In this document: positions 1-10,163 of the stretch, piece after piece
Numbering within the stretch: the stretch's first letter is position 1
Layout of the letters: each line of letters begins with the position of its first letter
Assembly: GCF_003284895.1 (NCBI RefSeq)
Contig: NZ_QMDV01000001.1
Span: 833,080 to 897,079 of the forward strand
Length of the DNA stretch: 64,000 nt
Direction of reading: 5' to 3'
Source of the DNA: Pontibacter arcticus
GTDB taxonomy: Bacteria; Bacteroidota; Bacteroidia; Cytophagales; Hymenobacteraceae
Position numbers and translations under genes: made by a program
Notes under the pieces: model-generated
Databases searched by the model: none
Seen by the model: the letters and a program-made list of their open reading frames with translations, nothing else
Told to the model about the DNA's origin: nothing

Positions 1-3000
1 GCGATGCCTTCTCCAAATGTTTTGATGCCTGCATTCCTGGTTATCAGGTGGCCGTACTGGGTGCTTTCCACTGGTTGGCTCGCACCGTAATATTCAACTG
101 TACTTGCAGGAGCCAACGCATATACATCTAGTTGCGGGATGTTGTTTGTTCCGCCTACTTTCAGGAAGGCGCCATCAGCTACTGTTAAGGTAGTGATTGA
201 CTCTTCTTCATCTTCCAGCGTAATTGTTTTTGTTATGGTCATTGTACCCACATCCAGTGTACCAGTTTCCACATGGAGTATCCTTACATCTTCAATGTTG
301 GCTTGTAACGTTACTGATGTTGCAGGGGCGCTTTTAGAAACCCGGAGATTTTCTATACTTACCGTATTAAGAGCGTTAGATGCATTAATGACTGATGCGC
401 CTGTGCCTGTAAAGTTTAGTTCTGATCCATTGGCATCCAGTTCTGCTCCGTTATGGGTCAGATTACCAAGTATGCTTATATTCTTGTTAATACTTATACC
501 GGCATTCGTGCCTATTGTAAGATTCCCAAATGTGGTGTTTCCTGAGCCTTCAATCGTTGCCATTGAAGCAATGTCGTTTGCCCGCCCTGCAGCGTTTGTA
601 AGTATAAAACTACCTCCGGCTCCGTTCAGCACCCCGTTATCTACAATGTTACCACCAATGTTGTAAGTAGTGCCCGGACCAGTTTTAAAGGTGGCCCCAG
701 TATTTACTTTTAAATTACCGCTCAGATTCCAGTTGGTACCCTGGAGCGGTAATGCAGGCGACAGCGACAGTGTTGCTACCCCATTCGGGTGCGTGTTGGC
801 TATTTCGAGGTTATTTAATGACGTCGGCACAACGCCCGCTAATGCTATTGGTAAGTTTCCGCCTATGTAAAGTGTACCCGTACTTTGAAAGGCAGTAGGC
901 AGCAGCCCAAATTTAAGCGGGAAAACCTGTAACCCCTGGCCTAATTGTTCCGGGCTGAAATTTAAGGTTCCGGAGCTAATAATGGTACCACTGTTATCAA
1001 TAGCCGTCGAGAAGTTATGCGTATAAGGGCCACCATCAAACTTTGCTCCGTTTAACACATAGAAACCTAATTTAACCGTCCAGCCTACGCTTGTACGTAT
1101 CCCAAGAGGATCTTTATTATCTATAATTACCGTACCAAACGTTGGCTCAGAGCTAGAATTAAAAATTGGTGCTACAGAACCCCTGAACTCTATTGTAACA
1201 GGTAGTGGCTCAACCGAAGCCCTTAATGACTCCTGAAGCTGAATCTTTTGCAGGCGGGTGCCGGCAAATGTTGCAATGCCACTGCTTTTTAAGGTAGCTC
1301 CCGGTACATTTAAAAAATTACCTTCTATTACTACCTTATGTGTGCCACGGTCTATCTTTCCATTATTGGTTAAATTGCCCCTGATTACCAAGCCAGGCGT
1401 TGTTATTACATTGTCCACTTTAATATCAGCGTTTTGTAACAGGTAATCAGCCCCGGTTTCTACCAACAGGTTATTTATAGTTAACGGGTTTCCTGAAAAT
1501 GTTTTAACAGTTCCTCCGCTATTTGCCAGCACCAGGGTACCCAAAGTATAATCTGTATAGGCCTGGTATATGCCATTGTTGATGAAATTACCGCTCAGGG
1601 TTAACACCTGCCCCTCGCCACTTAGCGTAGCGCCGGTTTCTGTTGTGAGGTCTCCTTTTACAGAGGTTGCTCCCTGTAATTTTTTTGCATTCCCTGCCCC
1701 ATTCCGGAGTATCAGATGACTATAAACAACAGGAGCCACAGCTTGTATACCTGCGCCATTATACACCACTGTACTGTTTGCTTCCAGTGTATTGGTATTA
1801 AAATTTGCCGGAAAGTTTGAGGCACCTAGTAGTAGCTTAGCTCCATTACCTACAGTAAATATACCACCTGCGGCGCTACGGTTCATGGTAAAAGTCCCCA
1901 GGTTCAGCTCACCGCTTCGTAAGGTTAAACCAGCATTTACAATTACATTACCTGAGGCAGTAAGTGTTGTTCCTGCAGTTTTGGTAATACTCAGGTGGTT
2001 AAAAGTGGATGCGCTTATTGTCTGCGGGTTGCTTCCTATAAAATTTACCGTACTTGTGCCCGGAATAAAGCTCCCGCCGCCCGATACATTCCAGTTGCCT
2101 TTCACGCTTACAATAGCCCCTCCCGCTTCCAGTGTTCCACCGGTTACATTCACGTTACCATCTACGTTAAGTGTGGCCAGCGCAAACATTTTGGTACCCG
2201 CGCCCATCATTGTTAAGTTGCCTGTTACGGATAAGGCTGCGCCGGTAAGTGTTGCCACACCAGATGTTTTATTTGAAGTCAGGTGATGGTATGGCAGCAC
2301 TGCTACTGCCTGTGCGCCAGTGCCGTTATAAATTACTGTACCTGTACCAGCTGTAAAAGTACCTGTACTTATACCAGGCTTACTATAATTGCCTCCAACT
2401 TCAAGTGTACCGTTGGTGCCTAAGTTTACAGCGCTTGTTCCGTTTTGCTCTACATGCCCGGCTACTGCAACTTTTCCAGTCGTCAGGTTTAAGTTGATGC
2501 TGTTACCGATACTTCCGTCATTCAGAATCAAGGACCCACCAACCGTAAGGGTTCTGTCATTTACATTTATCTGATGATTGGTAGCAGAACCTGCACCGGT
2601 GGTCGATAAATTTCCTCTTACATCAAGTGAGCCTGTATCAAAAATAAGTGTATAAGGTGTACTTCCTTTAAACTGAACAGCCTTTATAGCTCTTGCATCA
2701 GTTAACCACGGGTCTCTTGTAAAGGGGCCATTAAATTCCACAATATCCAGTGAACCGGGCACCTGGGAGGCAGGAGAAGTGGTATTGTCTGAATTTACAA
2801 CAAGCCAGTTTTCTTTTGTTCCCCAAAGATTGCTGACAATACCGTTCCAACGATAAAGACCTGCTGCCTCGGATAGGGTCCAGCTCCCGGATACATCGCC
2901 CAGAGCATTCTTACTTACAAAATTATTGGTACTGTTACGCGTTGTAAAGCCGCTCACTGCCCATGGGCCCGCACTTGTGTTAGCTCTGTATAGTTGCAGC

Positions 3001-5756
3001 CCACCTTCTGAGTTCCCATTCAGATCGGCATCGTTATACTGCAGTTGCATCGTGCCTCCGTATGTGGAGCCCGCCGGTATTGCTTCTATACTTACATCAT
3101 ATCTCCTGTTTATGGCGCCGCTATTTGCGAAAGAGCTTACAATACCGGATGTATTTGTTACAGTTATAGCAGTTATGCCGGTTACGATGGGTAAATTAAT
3201 TGTATTATACTTTCCTGCAAAAGTATAGTCAGTTGCAGCATTAAAGCTATGCTTGCGCTCGATGGTACCATATACCCAGCCATCACCCGACCTATCGTTG
3301 GTAATGGTTATTTTATTGGTTCCTGTTATAAGCGAAGCGGCTGTTGTGAAATCAAGATTAGCGGCTTCTACATTATGGCGTAACGTTACGTTGTTGGCAG
3401 CAGCTTTACTTATAACCAGGTTATTGAAAATAGTAGCACCCTCTATGGTTGCATCAGAAGTGCCTGCAAATGTAATATTTCCAGTGCCTGTTCCCTTTGC
3501 AAATGTGCCATTGTTTATCCAGTTACCATTTATAGTATGTATCAGATTGTTACCCGCATTGAAGTTAGCCCCATTGTTTATAGTTAGATCGCCATTAACA
3601 GTTAAGGCTCCTCCAGCTGTTTTTGGGCCTGCATTGGCGAAAATCAGGTTGTTGTATACACGCCCTAATACCGTCTGAGCAGCAGAAGTATGATTGTAAA
3701 TTACTGTATTGGGCACATTGGCCGTTACATTCATAGTGCCCGGCGTAGCAAGTGCACCGGCTATACCCATGTTAGCGTTCGCTGCCATGGTCAGGCTTTT
3801 TGTAGAAGCAACTGTAACATTAAATAAATCGTGATTACCGGCAAAAGTAGAGGTACCCCCAAATGTAATCGTGCCGTTTGAGGCTGTTAACTTTCCTAAG
3901 CCACTAAAATCAGAGTTGATGTTAAAGGAACTGGATGTATTAGTAGGAGCTGCTATATTTAAACCAAACAGCGTTAAAGAGCCGTCAGCATAAATGTTTT
4001 TGCCAGCACCTGCCATTGTAACCGTACCTGCTGTAGCAGTAAAGGTTCTACCGCTGTTCGTTGTAAAATCTCCGTTTACAGTAAATACCGCAGTAGAATT
4101 GGTTTGGCCGTCAGCAACAAAATTAGAGAGGGTGATATTTAAACCACTCATATCTCTACCTGATCCCGACATTGTTAGCGTACCAGTGCTCTGAGCAAGC
4201 GCGCCGTTGCCGGATGTAACCAGGTTACCGCCAATTGTTATGTTCGCCGCTGTTGTTATCGTACCCCCTGTTATGCTCAGGTTATTAAAAGTGGCAGCGC
4301 CGGTAGTTCTGTTAATTTGTTTTGCTGCACCGTTAAGTACAACTGTGCTGGCGTTACCTGTAAATGTGGCATTGTCTGTCCAGTTTCCGCCAACGGTATG
4401 TGTCCATCCCATCCCTCCGTTAAAATTGGCAGTATTGCTTAATGTAACATCTCCACTTACTGCAATATTTGCCATTGCTGTAAACGATGCTGCACCACTG
4501 CCCGTAAAGTTCCCGGCTACGGTCATGGCTGCAGAAGGCATTACTTTGCTCCCGGAACCACTTAAAACCAGGTTACCGTAGAGCGGATTGGCAACAGCTT
4601 GGTTTGTACCATAATATTCTACTGTGCTAGTTAGCCCTAAGTTGTTGGAAGCAAAGCCTCCCGGAAAAGTACCTGAGCCGCCAATACGCAGTACAGCTCC
4701 ATTAGCTACGGTTATTGTACCGCCACCTGCATTTGTACCACCTGTTCTGTCTAATGAGTAAGTTTTAAGATCCAATACCCCTTTCTCGACTATCAACTGC
4801 GTTAGTGTTGAACTATTCGCAATAGTAGTAGTGCCAGTTCCGGATAATTCTTTTATGCCTCCTCCGCTGATCTTAAGGATGCCATATACCCTTGGAAGAA
4901 TTGTTTGTGTAACGCCATCTCCGGCAGCATAATCTATGGTGCTGTTTACGTATAAGGTAGAGGGTTGCCTGGAGTAATTCCCTACGTAGGTGGTAGCTTT
5001 TACTTTTATGGTAGCATTGGGATCTACAACAAACCCGCCTAAACCAGCATAGGCATCGCTTTCAGTACTAGGCACACCTGCTGAAGTAGGATCTATCGTA
5101 ACAAGATGTGTAGCTGGGTCTAAAGTACCTTTAACAAAAAGACCTGAATAGGCATTCGGATCCAGTAGCTTAATTGTTATGGGCGCCAATAAATTGATAC
5201 TACCGCTTATTACAGCGTAATTAAATGTATTCGTGCCGCTTATTGTTTTGCCCGTTCCGGAAAAATCTATTGTAGGGTAATAATACGTTCTTTTAGACCC
5301 GTTACCATTCCCGTTAGTTGTCAGATAAATTTCCTCTCTCAGTATACCATTATTTGTCCAGTTACCGCCAACACGAATATCACCCCCTCTGTTTCTTAGC
5401 GTACCATTACTGGTTATGGAAACATCGTTTGCAATTTCAAAAGTATAGGTATCTATAAATAACGAAGCTGTTTTGCTTTCTCCTATTACTAAAGAGTAGC
5501 ATCCCACATAGCTGGTAGTTTGATTAACCGTAGGCTGGAAACTACCTCTAAAATCAACATCCCCTATAACAACTGCCGTTCCTGCATCAGGTATTCTGCC
5601 ATCAGACCAATTCGAAGCAGTAGTCCAGTTTGTGCTGGTGCCCCCTCGCCAATAAGCAGTTCTTGTTTGCGCTGTTACCTGCACAGACTGCAGCAAAAGA
5701 AACAAGAGCAGGAGCTTAACTGTAAGTGAATTCCTGGTAAGCGTAAAAATTTCCAT
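1..5756 (-). CDS. Giant secreted beta-strand repeat protein (N-terminal part, runs off left edge)
   Basis: From an ATG at 5756 the minus-strand frame stays open for 1918 codons to the window edge, so the C-terminus is not seen. Residues 1-28 form a signal peptide (basic start, Leu-rich core, end near VTAQT). The rest is Gly/Thr/Asn/Ser-rich with almost no Cys. It carries many imperfect repeats built on phrases such as GGNWTNNGTF, GDLTI and STVEYYG followed by a YxxL strand; clear copies of the last lie near nt 28-105, 1710-1780, 2283-2345, 3650-3715 and 4560-4630. This pattern suits a long parallel beta-helix adhesin or surface protein. In this phylum such proteins usually end in a type IX secretion sorting domain, which would lie beyond the edge; that is inference. 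No enzyme motif was recognised. The small plus-strand ORFs across this stretch are antisense shadows. Confidence 0.85.
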   Translation of the reverse strand, partial: MEIFTLTRNSLTVKLLLLFLLLQSVQVTAQTRTAYWRGGTSTNWTTASNWSDGRIPDAGTAVVIGDVDFRGSFQPTVNQTTSYVGCYSLVIGESKTASLFIDTYTFEIANDVSITSNGTLRNRGGDIRVGGNWTNNGILREEIYLTTNGNGNGSKRTYYYPTIDFSGTGKTISGTNTFNYAVISGSINLLAPITIKLLDPNAYSGLFVKGTLDPATHLVTIDPTSAGVPSTESDAYAGLGGFVVDPNATIKVKATTYVGNYSRQPSTLYVNSTIDYAAGDGVTQTILPRVYGILKISGGGIKELSGTGTTTIANSSTLTQLIVEKGVLDLKTYSLDRTGGTNAGGGTITVANGAVLRIGGSGTFPGGFASNNLGLTSTVEYYGTNQAVANPLYGNLVLSGSGSKVMPSAAMTVAGNFTGSGAASFTAMANIAVSGDVTLSNTANFNGGMGWTHTVGGNWTDNATFTGNASTVVLNGAAKQINRTTGAATFNNLSITGGTITTAANITIGGNLVTSGNGALAQSTGTLTMSGSGRDMSGLNITLSNFVADGQTNSTAVFTVNGDFTTNSGRTFTATAGTVTMAGAGKNIYADGSLTLFGLNIAAPTNTSSSFNINSDFSGLGKLTASNGTITFGGTSTFAGNHDLFNVTVASTKSLTMAANANMGIAGALATPGTMNVTANVPNTVIYNHTSAAQTVLGRVYNNLIFANAGPKTAGGALTVNGDLTINNGANFNAGNNLIHTINGNWINNGTFAKGTGTGNITFAGTSDATIEGATIFNNLVISKAAANNVTLRHNVEAANLDFTTAASLITGTNKITITNDRSGDGWVYGTIERKHSFNAATDYTFAGKYNTINLPIVTGITAITVTNTSGIVSSFANSGAINRRYDVSIEAIPAGSTYGGTMQLQYNDADLNGNSEGGLQLYRANTSAGPWAVSGFTTRNSTNNFVSKNALGDVSGSWTLSEAAGLYRWNGIVSNLWGTKENWLVVNSDNTTSPASQVPGSLDIVEFNGPFTRDPWLTDARAIKAVQFKGSTPYTLIFDTGSLDVRGNLSTTGAGSATNHQINVNDRTLTVGGSLILNDGSIGNSINLNLTTGKVAVAGHVEQNGTSAVNLGTNGTLEVGGNYSKPGISTGTFTAGTGTVIYNGTGAQAVAVLPYHHLTSNKTSGVATLTGAALSVTGNLTMMGAGTKMFALATLNVDGNVNVTGGTLEAGGAIVSVKGNWNVSGGGSFIPGTSTVNFIGSNPQTISASTFNHLSITKTAGTTLTASGNVIVNAGLTLRSGELNLGTFTMNRSAAGGIFTVGNGAKLLLGASNFPANFNTNTLEANSTVVYNGAGIQAVAPVVYSHLILRNGAGNAKKLQGATSVKGDLTTETGATLSGEGQVLTLSGNFINNGIYQAYTDYTLGTLVLANSGGTVKTFSGNPLTINNLLVETGADYLLQNADIKVDNVITTPGLVIRGNLTNNGKIDRGTHKVVIEGNFLNVPGATLKSSGIATFAGTRLQKIQLQESLRASVEPLPVTIEFRGSVAPIFNSSSEPTFGTVIIDNKDPLGIRTSVGWTVKLGFYVLNGAKFDGGPYTHNFSTAIDNSGTIISSGTLNFSPEQLGQGLQVFPLKFGLLPTAFQSTGTLYIGGNLPIALAGVVPTSLNNLEIANTHPNGVATLSLSPALPLQGTNWNLSGNLKVNTGATFKTGPGTTYNIGGNIVDNGVLNGAGGSFILTNAAGRANDIASMATIEGSGNTTFGNLTIGTNAGISINKNISILGNLTHNGAELDANGSELNFTGTGASVINASNALNTVSIENLRVSKSAPATSVTLQANIEDVRILHVETGTLDVGTMTITKTITLEDEEESITTLTVADGAFLKVGGTNNIPQLDVYALAPASTVEYYGASQPVESTQYGHLITRNAGIKTFGEGI

Positions 5757-6383
5757 AAAGGAGTTAGTATAAAATTGACTTATGCATTTCTTATATTATT
5801 AAAGCTTTCTGTTAAAAAAACTTTATCACTTTTCTGATTTTACAAATCTTCGGTAATTAACCAAAAATTGCATTTAAGCAATACTACTTATTCAAACCCT
5901 TGAATTAGACTTTAGCCAACGCTAATAATTAGTTGCATTATGAAGCATATTTCAATGGTTTTATGATTATTAATATAATTTATACAACCTTTCTAGAGAA
6001 AACAAGTAAACTATATTATATAATAAAAATAGTCTAGTATATAATATAAAAAGTTATAAAATTGGGATGATTTTTATAATTAAGGCTTTTTATTATAATT
6101 TTATAATCCTAAAATACCTTTCTATAAACGCTTTTATATTAAGAAACCCGAATTGTAACAATAGTAGATTTATAGCAATTAGTATTCTATAAATCAATTA
6201 ATTACGGAAACCCAGGCATACTTTAGGGTTTCCATTTAATGTTTACACGATGTTGTAATGCTAAGGGATTTTACTGGATGTGTGGGAAAGTAGTATCATG
6301 CGTAACCTGATTACAGGAAAAGTTACAAAACGCACAAGGCGCTACCTAAAATTGCACTAAAGATTAGATTAAAGAAAGGAGAA
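5757..6383. other. AT-rich intergenic region with one weak hairpin
   Basis: About 630 bases separate the start of the giant repeat gene from the end of the acetyltransferase gene; both are on the minus strand. The stretch is very AT-rich, with runs of TATAATATAA type. It should hold the giant gene's promoter, but I see no convincing TAnnTTTG box. An 8-bp inverted repeat (GGAAACCC 6206-6213, GGGTTTCC 6226-6233, loop 12) lies downstream of the acetyltransferase and may be a weak terminator. No coding region was recognised. Confidence 0.5.
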
Positions 6384-7322
6384 TCAAGAAAGGCTCAACG
6401 TATAAAAATCATGCACTACCGAGCGGGCACCATAGCTTTCTTTATTCGCAACCAGATTCTCGTTAAGTACCTGCCCCTGCTGTTCCGTTGAAATCCCAAA
6501 ACTCAAATACTCTTTATGGCAGTATACTGCTGTTAGCAGGTAATGGATCAACATATCCAGGCCTCCGATATCGCGGCCGCGCTGGCTGGTACCAATATAC
6601 TGGCAATGAGCTACTGCAGGGGTTTCATAAAGCAGAACGCCTGCAAGTATATCCCCTGTTTCAGTAGCCATGTAAAGCTTGATGTTATCAGGAAATGAGG
6701 CCGCAAGATTACTGATCTCTGCTGCTGTGTGCACCGGGCTTACCCTATACTTTTGTTGCAGCAATTCCTGCTCCAGTGCCATAAAGGATGCAAAATCTGT
6801 GCTCTGGCCAAGGCTGATGTGGTAGCGCTCTGCAGCTTTCAGTTTGCGTTTACGGAGGGTGTTGTAGGCGAGAGGCTGGTTTAAGGCAACTACAGAAGCC
6901 AGGTCGCGGCGGCAAAGTATGGCATCGTTCCTGAACAAGGCGTATAGGTCCTCCTCGGCAGGTGCCTGGTGGTAAATAGAAGGTATAGCTTTATAGTGGA
7001 GCTTCAGAAAGCCCAGCTTCTGAAAGTATAAACGCAACTGCCCGATTATCTCCAGCATGATGGCAGCTCTCATCTGCCTATCACTTACGATGCCGCCATA
7101 CGTTAAGCCGCCATGCGACTCGATATGGTTGCCGGCTTCGTTGGCGGGCAGCAGCGCTATCAGTTTGCCTTTGCGGTAAAATAGCAGCGAGTGGTCTGTA
7201 AACCGGTCTGCGTGGTAGGCCATGTAATCCCTGAAAAATAAAAAAGTACCGTTCTTAGAGGCGGCCACAAAGGCATCCCATACTTCTTTATGCTCCGGTT
7301 TATACTTTACAATTTCTACCAC
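6384..7322 (-). CDS. GNAT/FemAB-like acyltransferase, 312 aa
   Basis: A soluble protein of 312 residues resembling the BioF2/FemAB-like branch of the GNAT acyltransferase superfamily, which transfers acyl or aminoacyl groups from CoA or tRNA donors. The central part (about 125-290) holds the fold's characteristic segments: a basic RKRKLKAAERY helix, then strands around GDILAGVLLYE and a final conserved stretch around LSFGISTE. There is no signal peptide or membrane segment. It starts 36 bases after the stop of the sensor kinase gene, so the two are probably cotranscribed. The substrate cannot be read from the sequence; a role in cell-surface or polysaccharide modification is only inferred from relatives. 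Confidence 0.7.
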   Translation of the reverse strand: MVEIVKYKPEHKEVWDAFVAASKNGTFLFFRDYMAYHADRFTDHSLLFYRKGKLIALLPANEAGNHIESHGGLTYGGIVSDRQMRAAIMLEIIGQLRLYFQKLGFLKLHYKAIPSIYHQAPAEEDLYALFRNDAILCRRDLASVVALNQPLAYNTLRKRKLKAAERYHISLGQSTDFASFMALEQELLQQKYRVSPVHTAAEISNLAASFPDNIKLYMATETGDILAGVLLYETPAVAHCQYIGTSQRGRDIGGLDMLIHYLLTAVYCHKEYLSFGISTEQQGQVLNENLVANKESYGARSVVHDFYTLSLS

Positions 7323-7358
7323 GCGCTCAAATCAACTATCAGCAATCAAACAATTAGG

Positions 7359-8534
7359 TTACCTGTTCAGTACAATTCTGAAGGTAGTGCCTTTGCCCAC
7401 TTCAGACCATTTCACGTTTAGCTTGCCATCATGATAATTATCAATAATGCGTTTAGCTAGTGCGAGCCCCAGGCCCCAGCCACGCTTTTTGGTAGTAAAA
7501 CCCGGCAGAAAAACAGAATCCAGTTTACTTTTCGGAATACCTTTTCCGGTATCTGTTATATCTACGCCAATGTGGCTTTTGCCCAACAGCATAATTTTGA
7601 TGTTTATACTTCCGCGGCCTTCCATGGCATCAACAGCATTTTTGCAGATGTTCTCTATCACCCAATCGTAAAGCGGCACATTAACTTTGGCCGTAATTTC
7701 TGCCGGAAAATCTGAGGTAACCGAAAAAACAACTTTGCTCGAGATGCGGTTTTGCAGATAGTTGATCGCATTTTGCGTAACCTGCAGTATGTTTTCGTCG
7801 CGGAGCAGCGGTACAGATCCGATGTTGGAAAAGCGTTCTGTAATGATCTCGAGCCGCCGGATGTCTTTGCCCAGTTCTTCTACAATAGATTCGTTTTCAA
7901 ATTTCGGGCTTGCTTTCATGTACTCCTGCCACGCCATCAGCGATGATAGCGGTGTACCCAGTTGGTGGGCTGTTTCTTTGGCCAGGCCTACCCATACCCT
8001 GTTCTGTTCGGCGCGGCGCGAGTAGCTAAAGGCAAAATAGGCCATCAGGGCAAAACAGGCAATTACTATAAGCTGTATGTAGGGGTAAAAGCGTAGCTGC
8101 GAGAGCAAAGCCGAATCTTTATAAAACACGTAATTGACCGAACCTTCGGCCCAGGGCACCTCAATGGGTTGGTGCTGCGCTTTCATCTTTTCTATTTCGC
8201 GGCGCAGCAGTTTATTTACACGCTCCTCTGAAATGTTTTCAGGCAGATCAATGTTCTTAGAATCGAGGATATTTTCGTTTTCGTCGGTAAGTATAACCGG
8301 CACCGTATGGTTGGAAGACAGGATCTCTTCCTCGATAAATACGATGTTATCATCGCTGGAAGCGTTTATCATGTACCGGAGGCCTTTAGCGTACAATTGT
8401 ACCAGTTCCTGCTCCCGCTCCGATAACCTGCTGACCAGCACATTAGTATAGGTGATAGTAGCTGCCCCAATAATTAAGGCTATTACAACAACCAGTAGTT
8501 TTATCCTGTTCTTTTGGGCGTAGATGGCTATCAT
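7359..8534 (-). CDS. Membrane sensor histidine kinase, 391 aa
   Basis: A two-transmembrane sensor kinase. The first hydrophobic segment is near residues 12-34 and the second near 150-168, enclosing about 115 extracytoplasmic residues as the likely sensor. The cytoplasmic part has an H-box (KETAHQLGTPLSSL, phospho-His near residue 190), an N-box (ENICKNAVDAMEG), a G1 box (DTGKGIPKS) and a G2 box (GWGLGLALAKR), so autophosphorylation looks intact. No response regulator is adjacent, so its partner must be elsewhere. It is divergent from hemA across a 277-base gap and lies 36 bases upstream of the acyltransferase gene. The signal sensed is unknown. Confidence 0.88.
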   Translation of the reverse strand: MIAIYAQKNRIKLLVVVIALIIGAATITYTNVLVSRLSEREQELVQLYAKGLRYMINASSDDNIVFIEEEILSSNHTVPVILTDENENILDSKNIDLPENISEERVNKLLRREIEKMKAQHQPIEVPWAEGSVNYVFYKDSALLSQLRFYPYIQLIVIACFALMAYFAFSYSRRAEQNRVWVGLAKETAHQLGTPLSSLMAWQEYMKASPKFENESIVEELGKDIRRLEIITERFSNIGSVPLLRDENILQVTQNAINYLQNRISSKVVFSVTSDFPAEITAKVNVPLYDWVIENICKNAVDAMEGRGSINIKIMLLGKSHIGVDITDTGKGIPKSKLDSVFLPGFTTKKRGWGLGLALAKRIIDNYHDGKLNVKWSEVGKGTTFRIVLNR

Positions 8535-8756
8535 GCAGTGTACACGAAATTAATTTAGAATTAGTATGAGAGCCTGTGTAAACTTTATACTTTGATTTAC
8601 AAAAATGTGTCTTTTAAGCCAGTCAGCAGCCATTTATGTAACAAAAATACTGTTGTTACCCTTAAAATGAGCTTTGAAGGTAGCTCAAATCACGACTTTT
8701 TGTATGCAAAAACAAAATTTTTACACACGCTAAAGTAAACATTAACGCCAAGTAAG

Positions 8757-8787
8757 TTTCTTTTTACAGATATGCGCTTTAAATTTG
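8757..8787 (+). promoter_or_regulatory. Probable Bacteroidota promoter of hemA
   Basis: TAAATTTG at 8780-8787 matches the Bacteroidota -7 consensus TAnnTTTG. TTTC at 8757-8760, 19 bases upstream, is one base from the -33 TTTG. It would start transcription about 15-20 bases before the ATG at 8812. It overlaps the longer TTG-initiated frame starting at 8785, which favours the ATG at 8812 as the true hemA start. Confidence 0.5.
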
Positions 8788-8811
8788 CGCTTTAGTATTC
8801 CATATAATATT

Positions 8812-10083
8812 ATGCTTCAGAATTTTAAAGCAATCAGCCTGTCGTACAAGAAAGCGCCGCTGGATATCAGGGAACTGATTGCCTTAGATGAAACCTCTTG
8901 CAGGCAGTTCTTACAGACACTCAAAGGCTTTATACAAGCTTCTGATATTCTTGTTCTGTCGACCTGTAACCGCACAGAAGTATACTATAATGCTGACACC
9001 GACCATAGCGGCGCCATCATCAAGTTACTGGGTATCACCAAAGGCATCGATAACATAACACAGTATTTTGATTTTTTCACTATCCTGAACGAGCATAACG
9101 ATGCTGTAAAGCATTTGTTTGAGGTTTCGATGGGGCTGGAGTCTCAGGTGGTGGGCGATATGCAGATATCAAACCAGGTAAAAGTTGCCTACCAGTGGGC
9201 TGCCGATAACGATACGGCCGGTCCGTTTCTGCACCGCCTGATGCACACGATCTTTTACACCAATAAGCGTGTAGTACAGGAAACTTCTTTCAGAGATGGC
9301 GCGGCTTCTACTTCTTATGCTGCCATCGAACTGATCAACGAATTAACAGCTGATATAGCAGAACCTAAAATACTGGTGGTTGGCCTTGGCGAAATTGGTG
9401 CCGATGTTTGCCGTAACCTGAAAGACAAAGGCTTTAAGAACGTAAAAATCACCAACCGTACCTTAGCCAAAGCAAAAAGTATAGCCGATGAGTGTGAGCT
9501 GGAAATGCTCCCTTTCGAGGAAATTGTGCAAGGTCTGAAAGAAGCCGATGTAATTATATCTTCTGTTGCCCGCGAAACACCTTTCTTTACAAAAGAAATG
9601 GTAACCCGCCTGAACGTACTGACCTACAAATTCTTTATCGACCTTTCGGTGCCACGCAGTGTGGAGGCAGAAGTAGAGAACATACCGGGTGTATTGGTTT
9701 ACAACATCGATACGATCCAGAACAAAGCCTCAGAAGCGCTTCAGCGCCGCATAAATGCCATCCCAAAAGTAAAGCAGATCATTGTAGAATCCACGGAGCA
9801 GTTTAACGACTGGTCGAAGGAAATGATCGTTTCGCCAACTATTAACCGTTTAAAGAACGCGCTGGAAACTATCCGGCAGGAAGAGCTGGCGCGCTACGTT
9901 AAGAAACTGGATACCAAAGAAGCACAACTGGTAGATAATATTACCAAGTCGATGATGCAGAAAGTGATCAAGCTACCGGTGTTGCAACTTAAAGCCGCCT
10001 GCAAACGCGGCGAAGCCGAAACGCTGATCGATGTATTAAACGACCTGTTCGACCTCGAAAATCAACCGGTAGACTCGCATTAA
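8812..10083 (+). CDS. hemA: Glutamyl-tRNA reductase
   Basis: Reduces glutamyl-tRNA(Glu) with NADPH to glutamate-1-semialdehyde, the first step of C5-pathway tetrapyrrole (heme) synthesis. The 423-aa protein has the catalytic-Cys motif STCNRTEVY (Cys52 from this start), the GLGEIG nucleotide-binding turn and TNRT strand of the NADPH domain, and a C-terminal helical dimerisation domain. The open frame extends nine codons upstream to a TTG at 8785, but a promoter box covers that TTG and the ATG at 8812 begins the family's usual N-terminus, so 8812 is preferred. No other heme gene is adjacent, and a strong terminator follows 25 bases after the stop. Confidence 0.95.
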   Translation: MLQNFKAISLSYKKAPLDIRELIALDETSCRQFLQTLKGFIQASDILVLSTCNRTEVYYNADTDHSGAIIKLLGITKGIDNITQYFDFFTILNEHNDAVKHLFEVSMGLESQVVGDMQISNQVKVAYQWAADNDTAGPFLHRLMHTIFYTNKRVVQETSFRDGAASTSYAAIELINELTADIAEPKILVVGLGEIGADVCRNLKDKGFKNVKITNRTLAKAKSIADECELEMLPFEEIVQGLKEADVIISSVARETPFFTKEMVTRLNVLTYKFFIDLSVPRSVEAEVENIPGVLVYNIDTIQNKASEALQRRINAIPKVKQIIVESTEQFNDWSKEMIVSPTINRLKNALETIRQEELARYVKKLDTKEAQLVDNITKSMMQKVIKLPVLQLKAACKRGEAETLIDVLNDLFDLENQPVDSH

Positions 10084-10107
10084 GCCACAGTCATACTTTA
10101 TCAAAAT

Positions 10108-10140
10108 AAAAAAGAGCCGACATTATGCCGGCTCTTTTTA
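10108..10140 (+). terminator. hemA terminator
   Basis: AAAAGAGCCG (10110-10119) pairs with CGGCTCTTTT (10129-10138) around a nine-base loop and ends in a T-run, 25 bases after the hemA stop. The A-run on the other side could also make it work on the minus strand. Confidence 0.85.
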
Positions 10141-10141
10141 T

Positions 10142-10163
10142 TTTATACTTGCGCAAGTATAAA
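10142..10163. repeat. 22-bp perfect palindrome of two AAGTATA words
   Basis: TTTATACTTGC (10142-10152) is followed directly by its exact reverse complement GCAAGTATAAA (10153-10163). There is no loop, so this looks more like a dimer-binding site or an inverted word pair than a transcript terminator. Confidence 0.85.

Noticed and set aside
139-4581. Plus-strand ORFs of 60-175 codons rich in Pro, Val and Leu
   Set aside because: They are antisense to the giant minus-strand reading frame, share its repeats in reverse, and have no family resemblance or start context.
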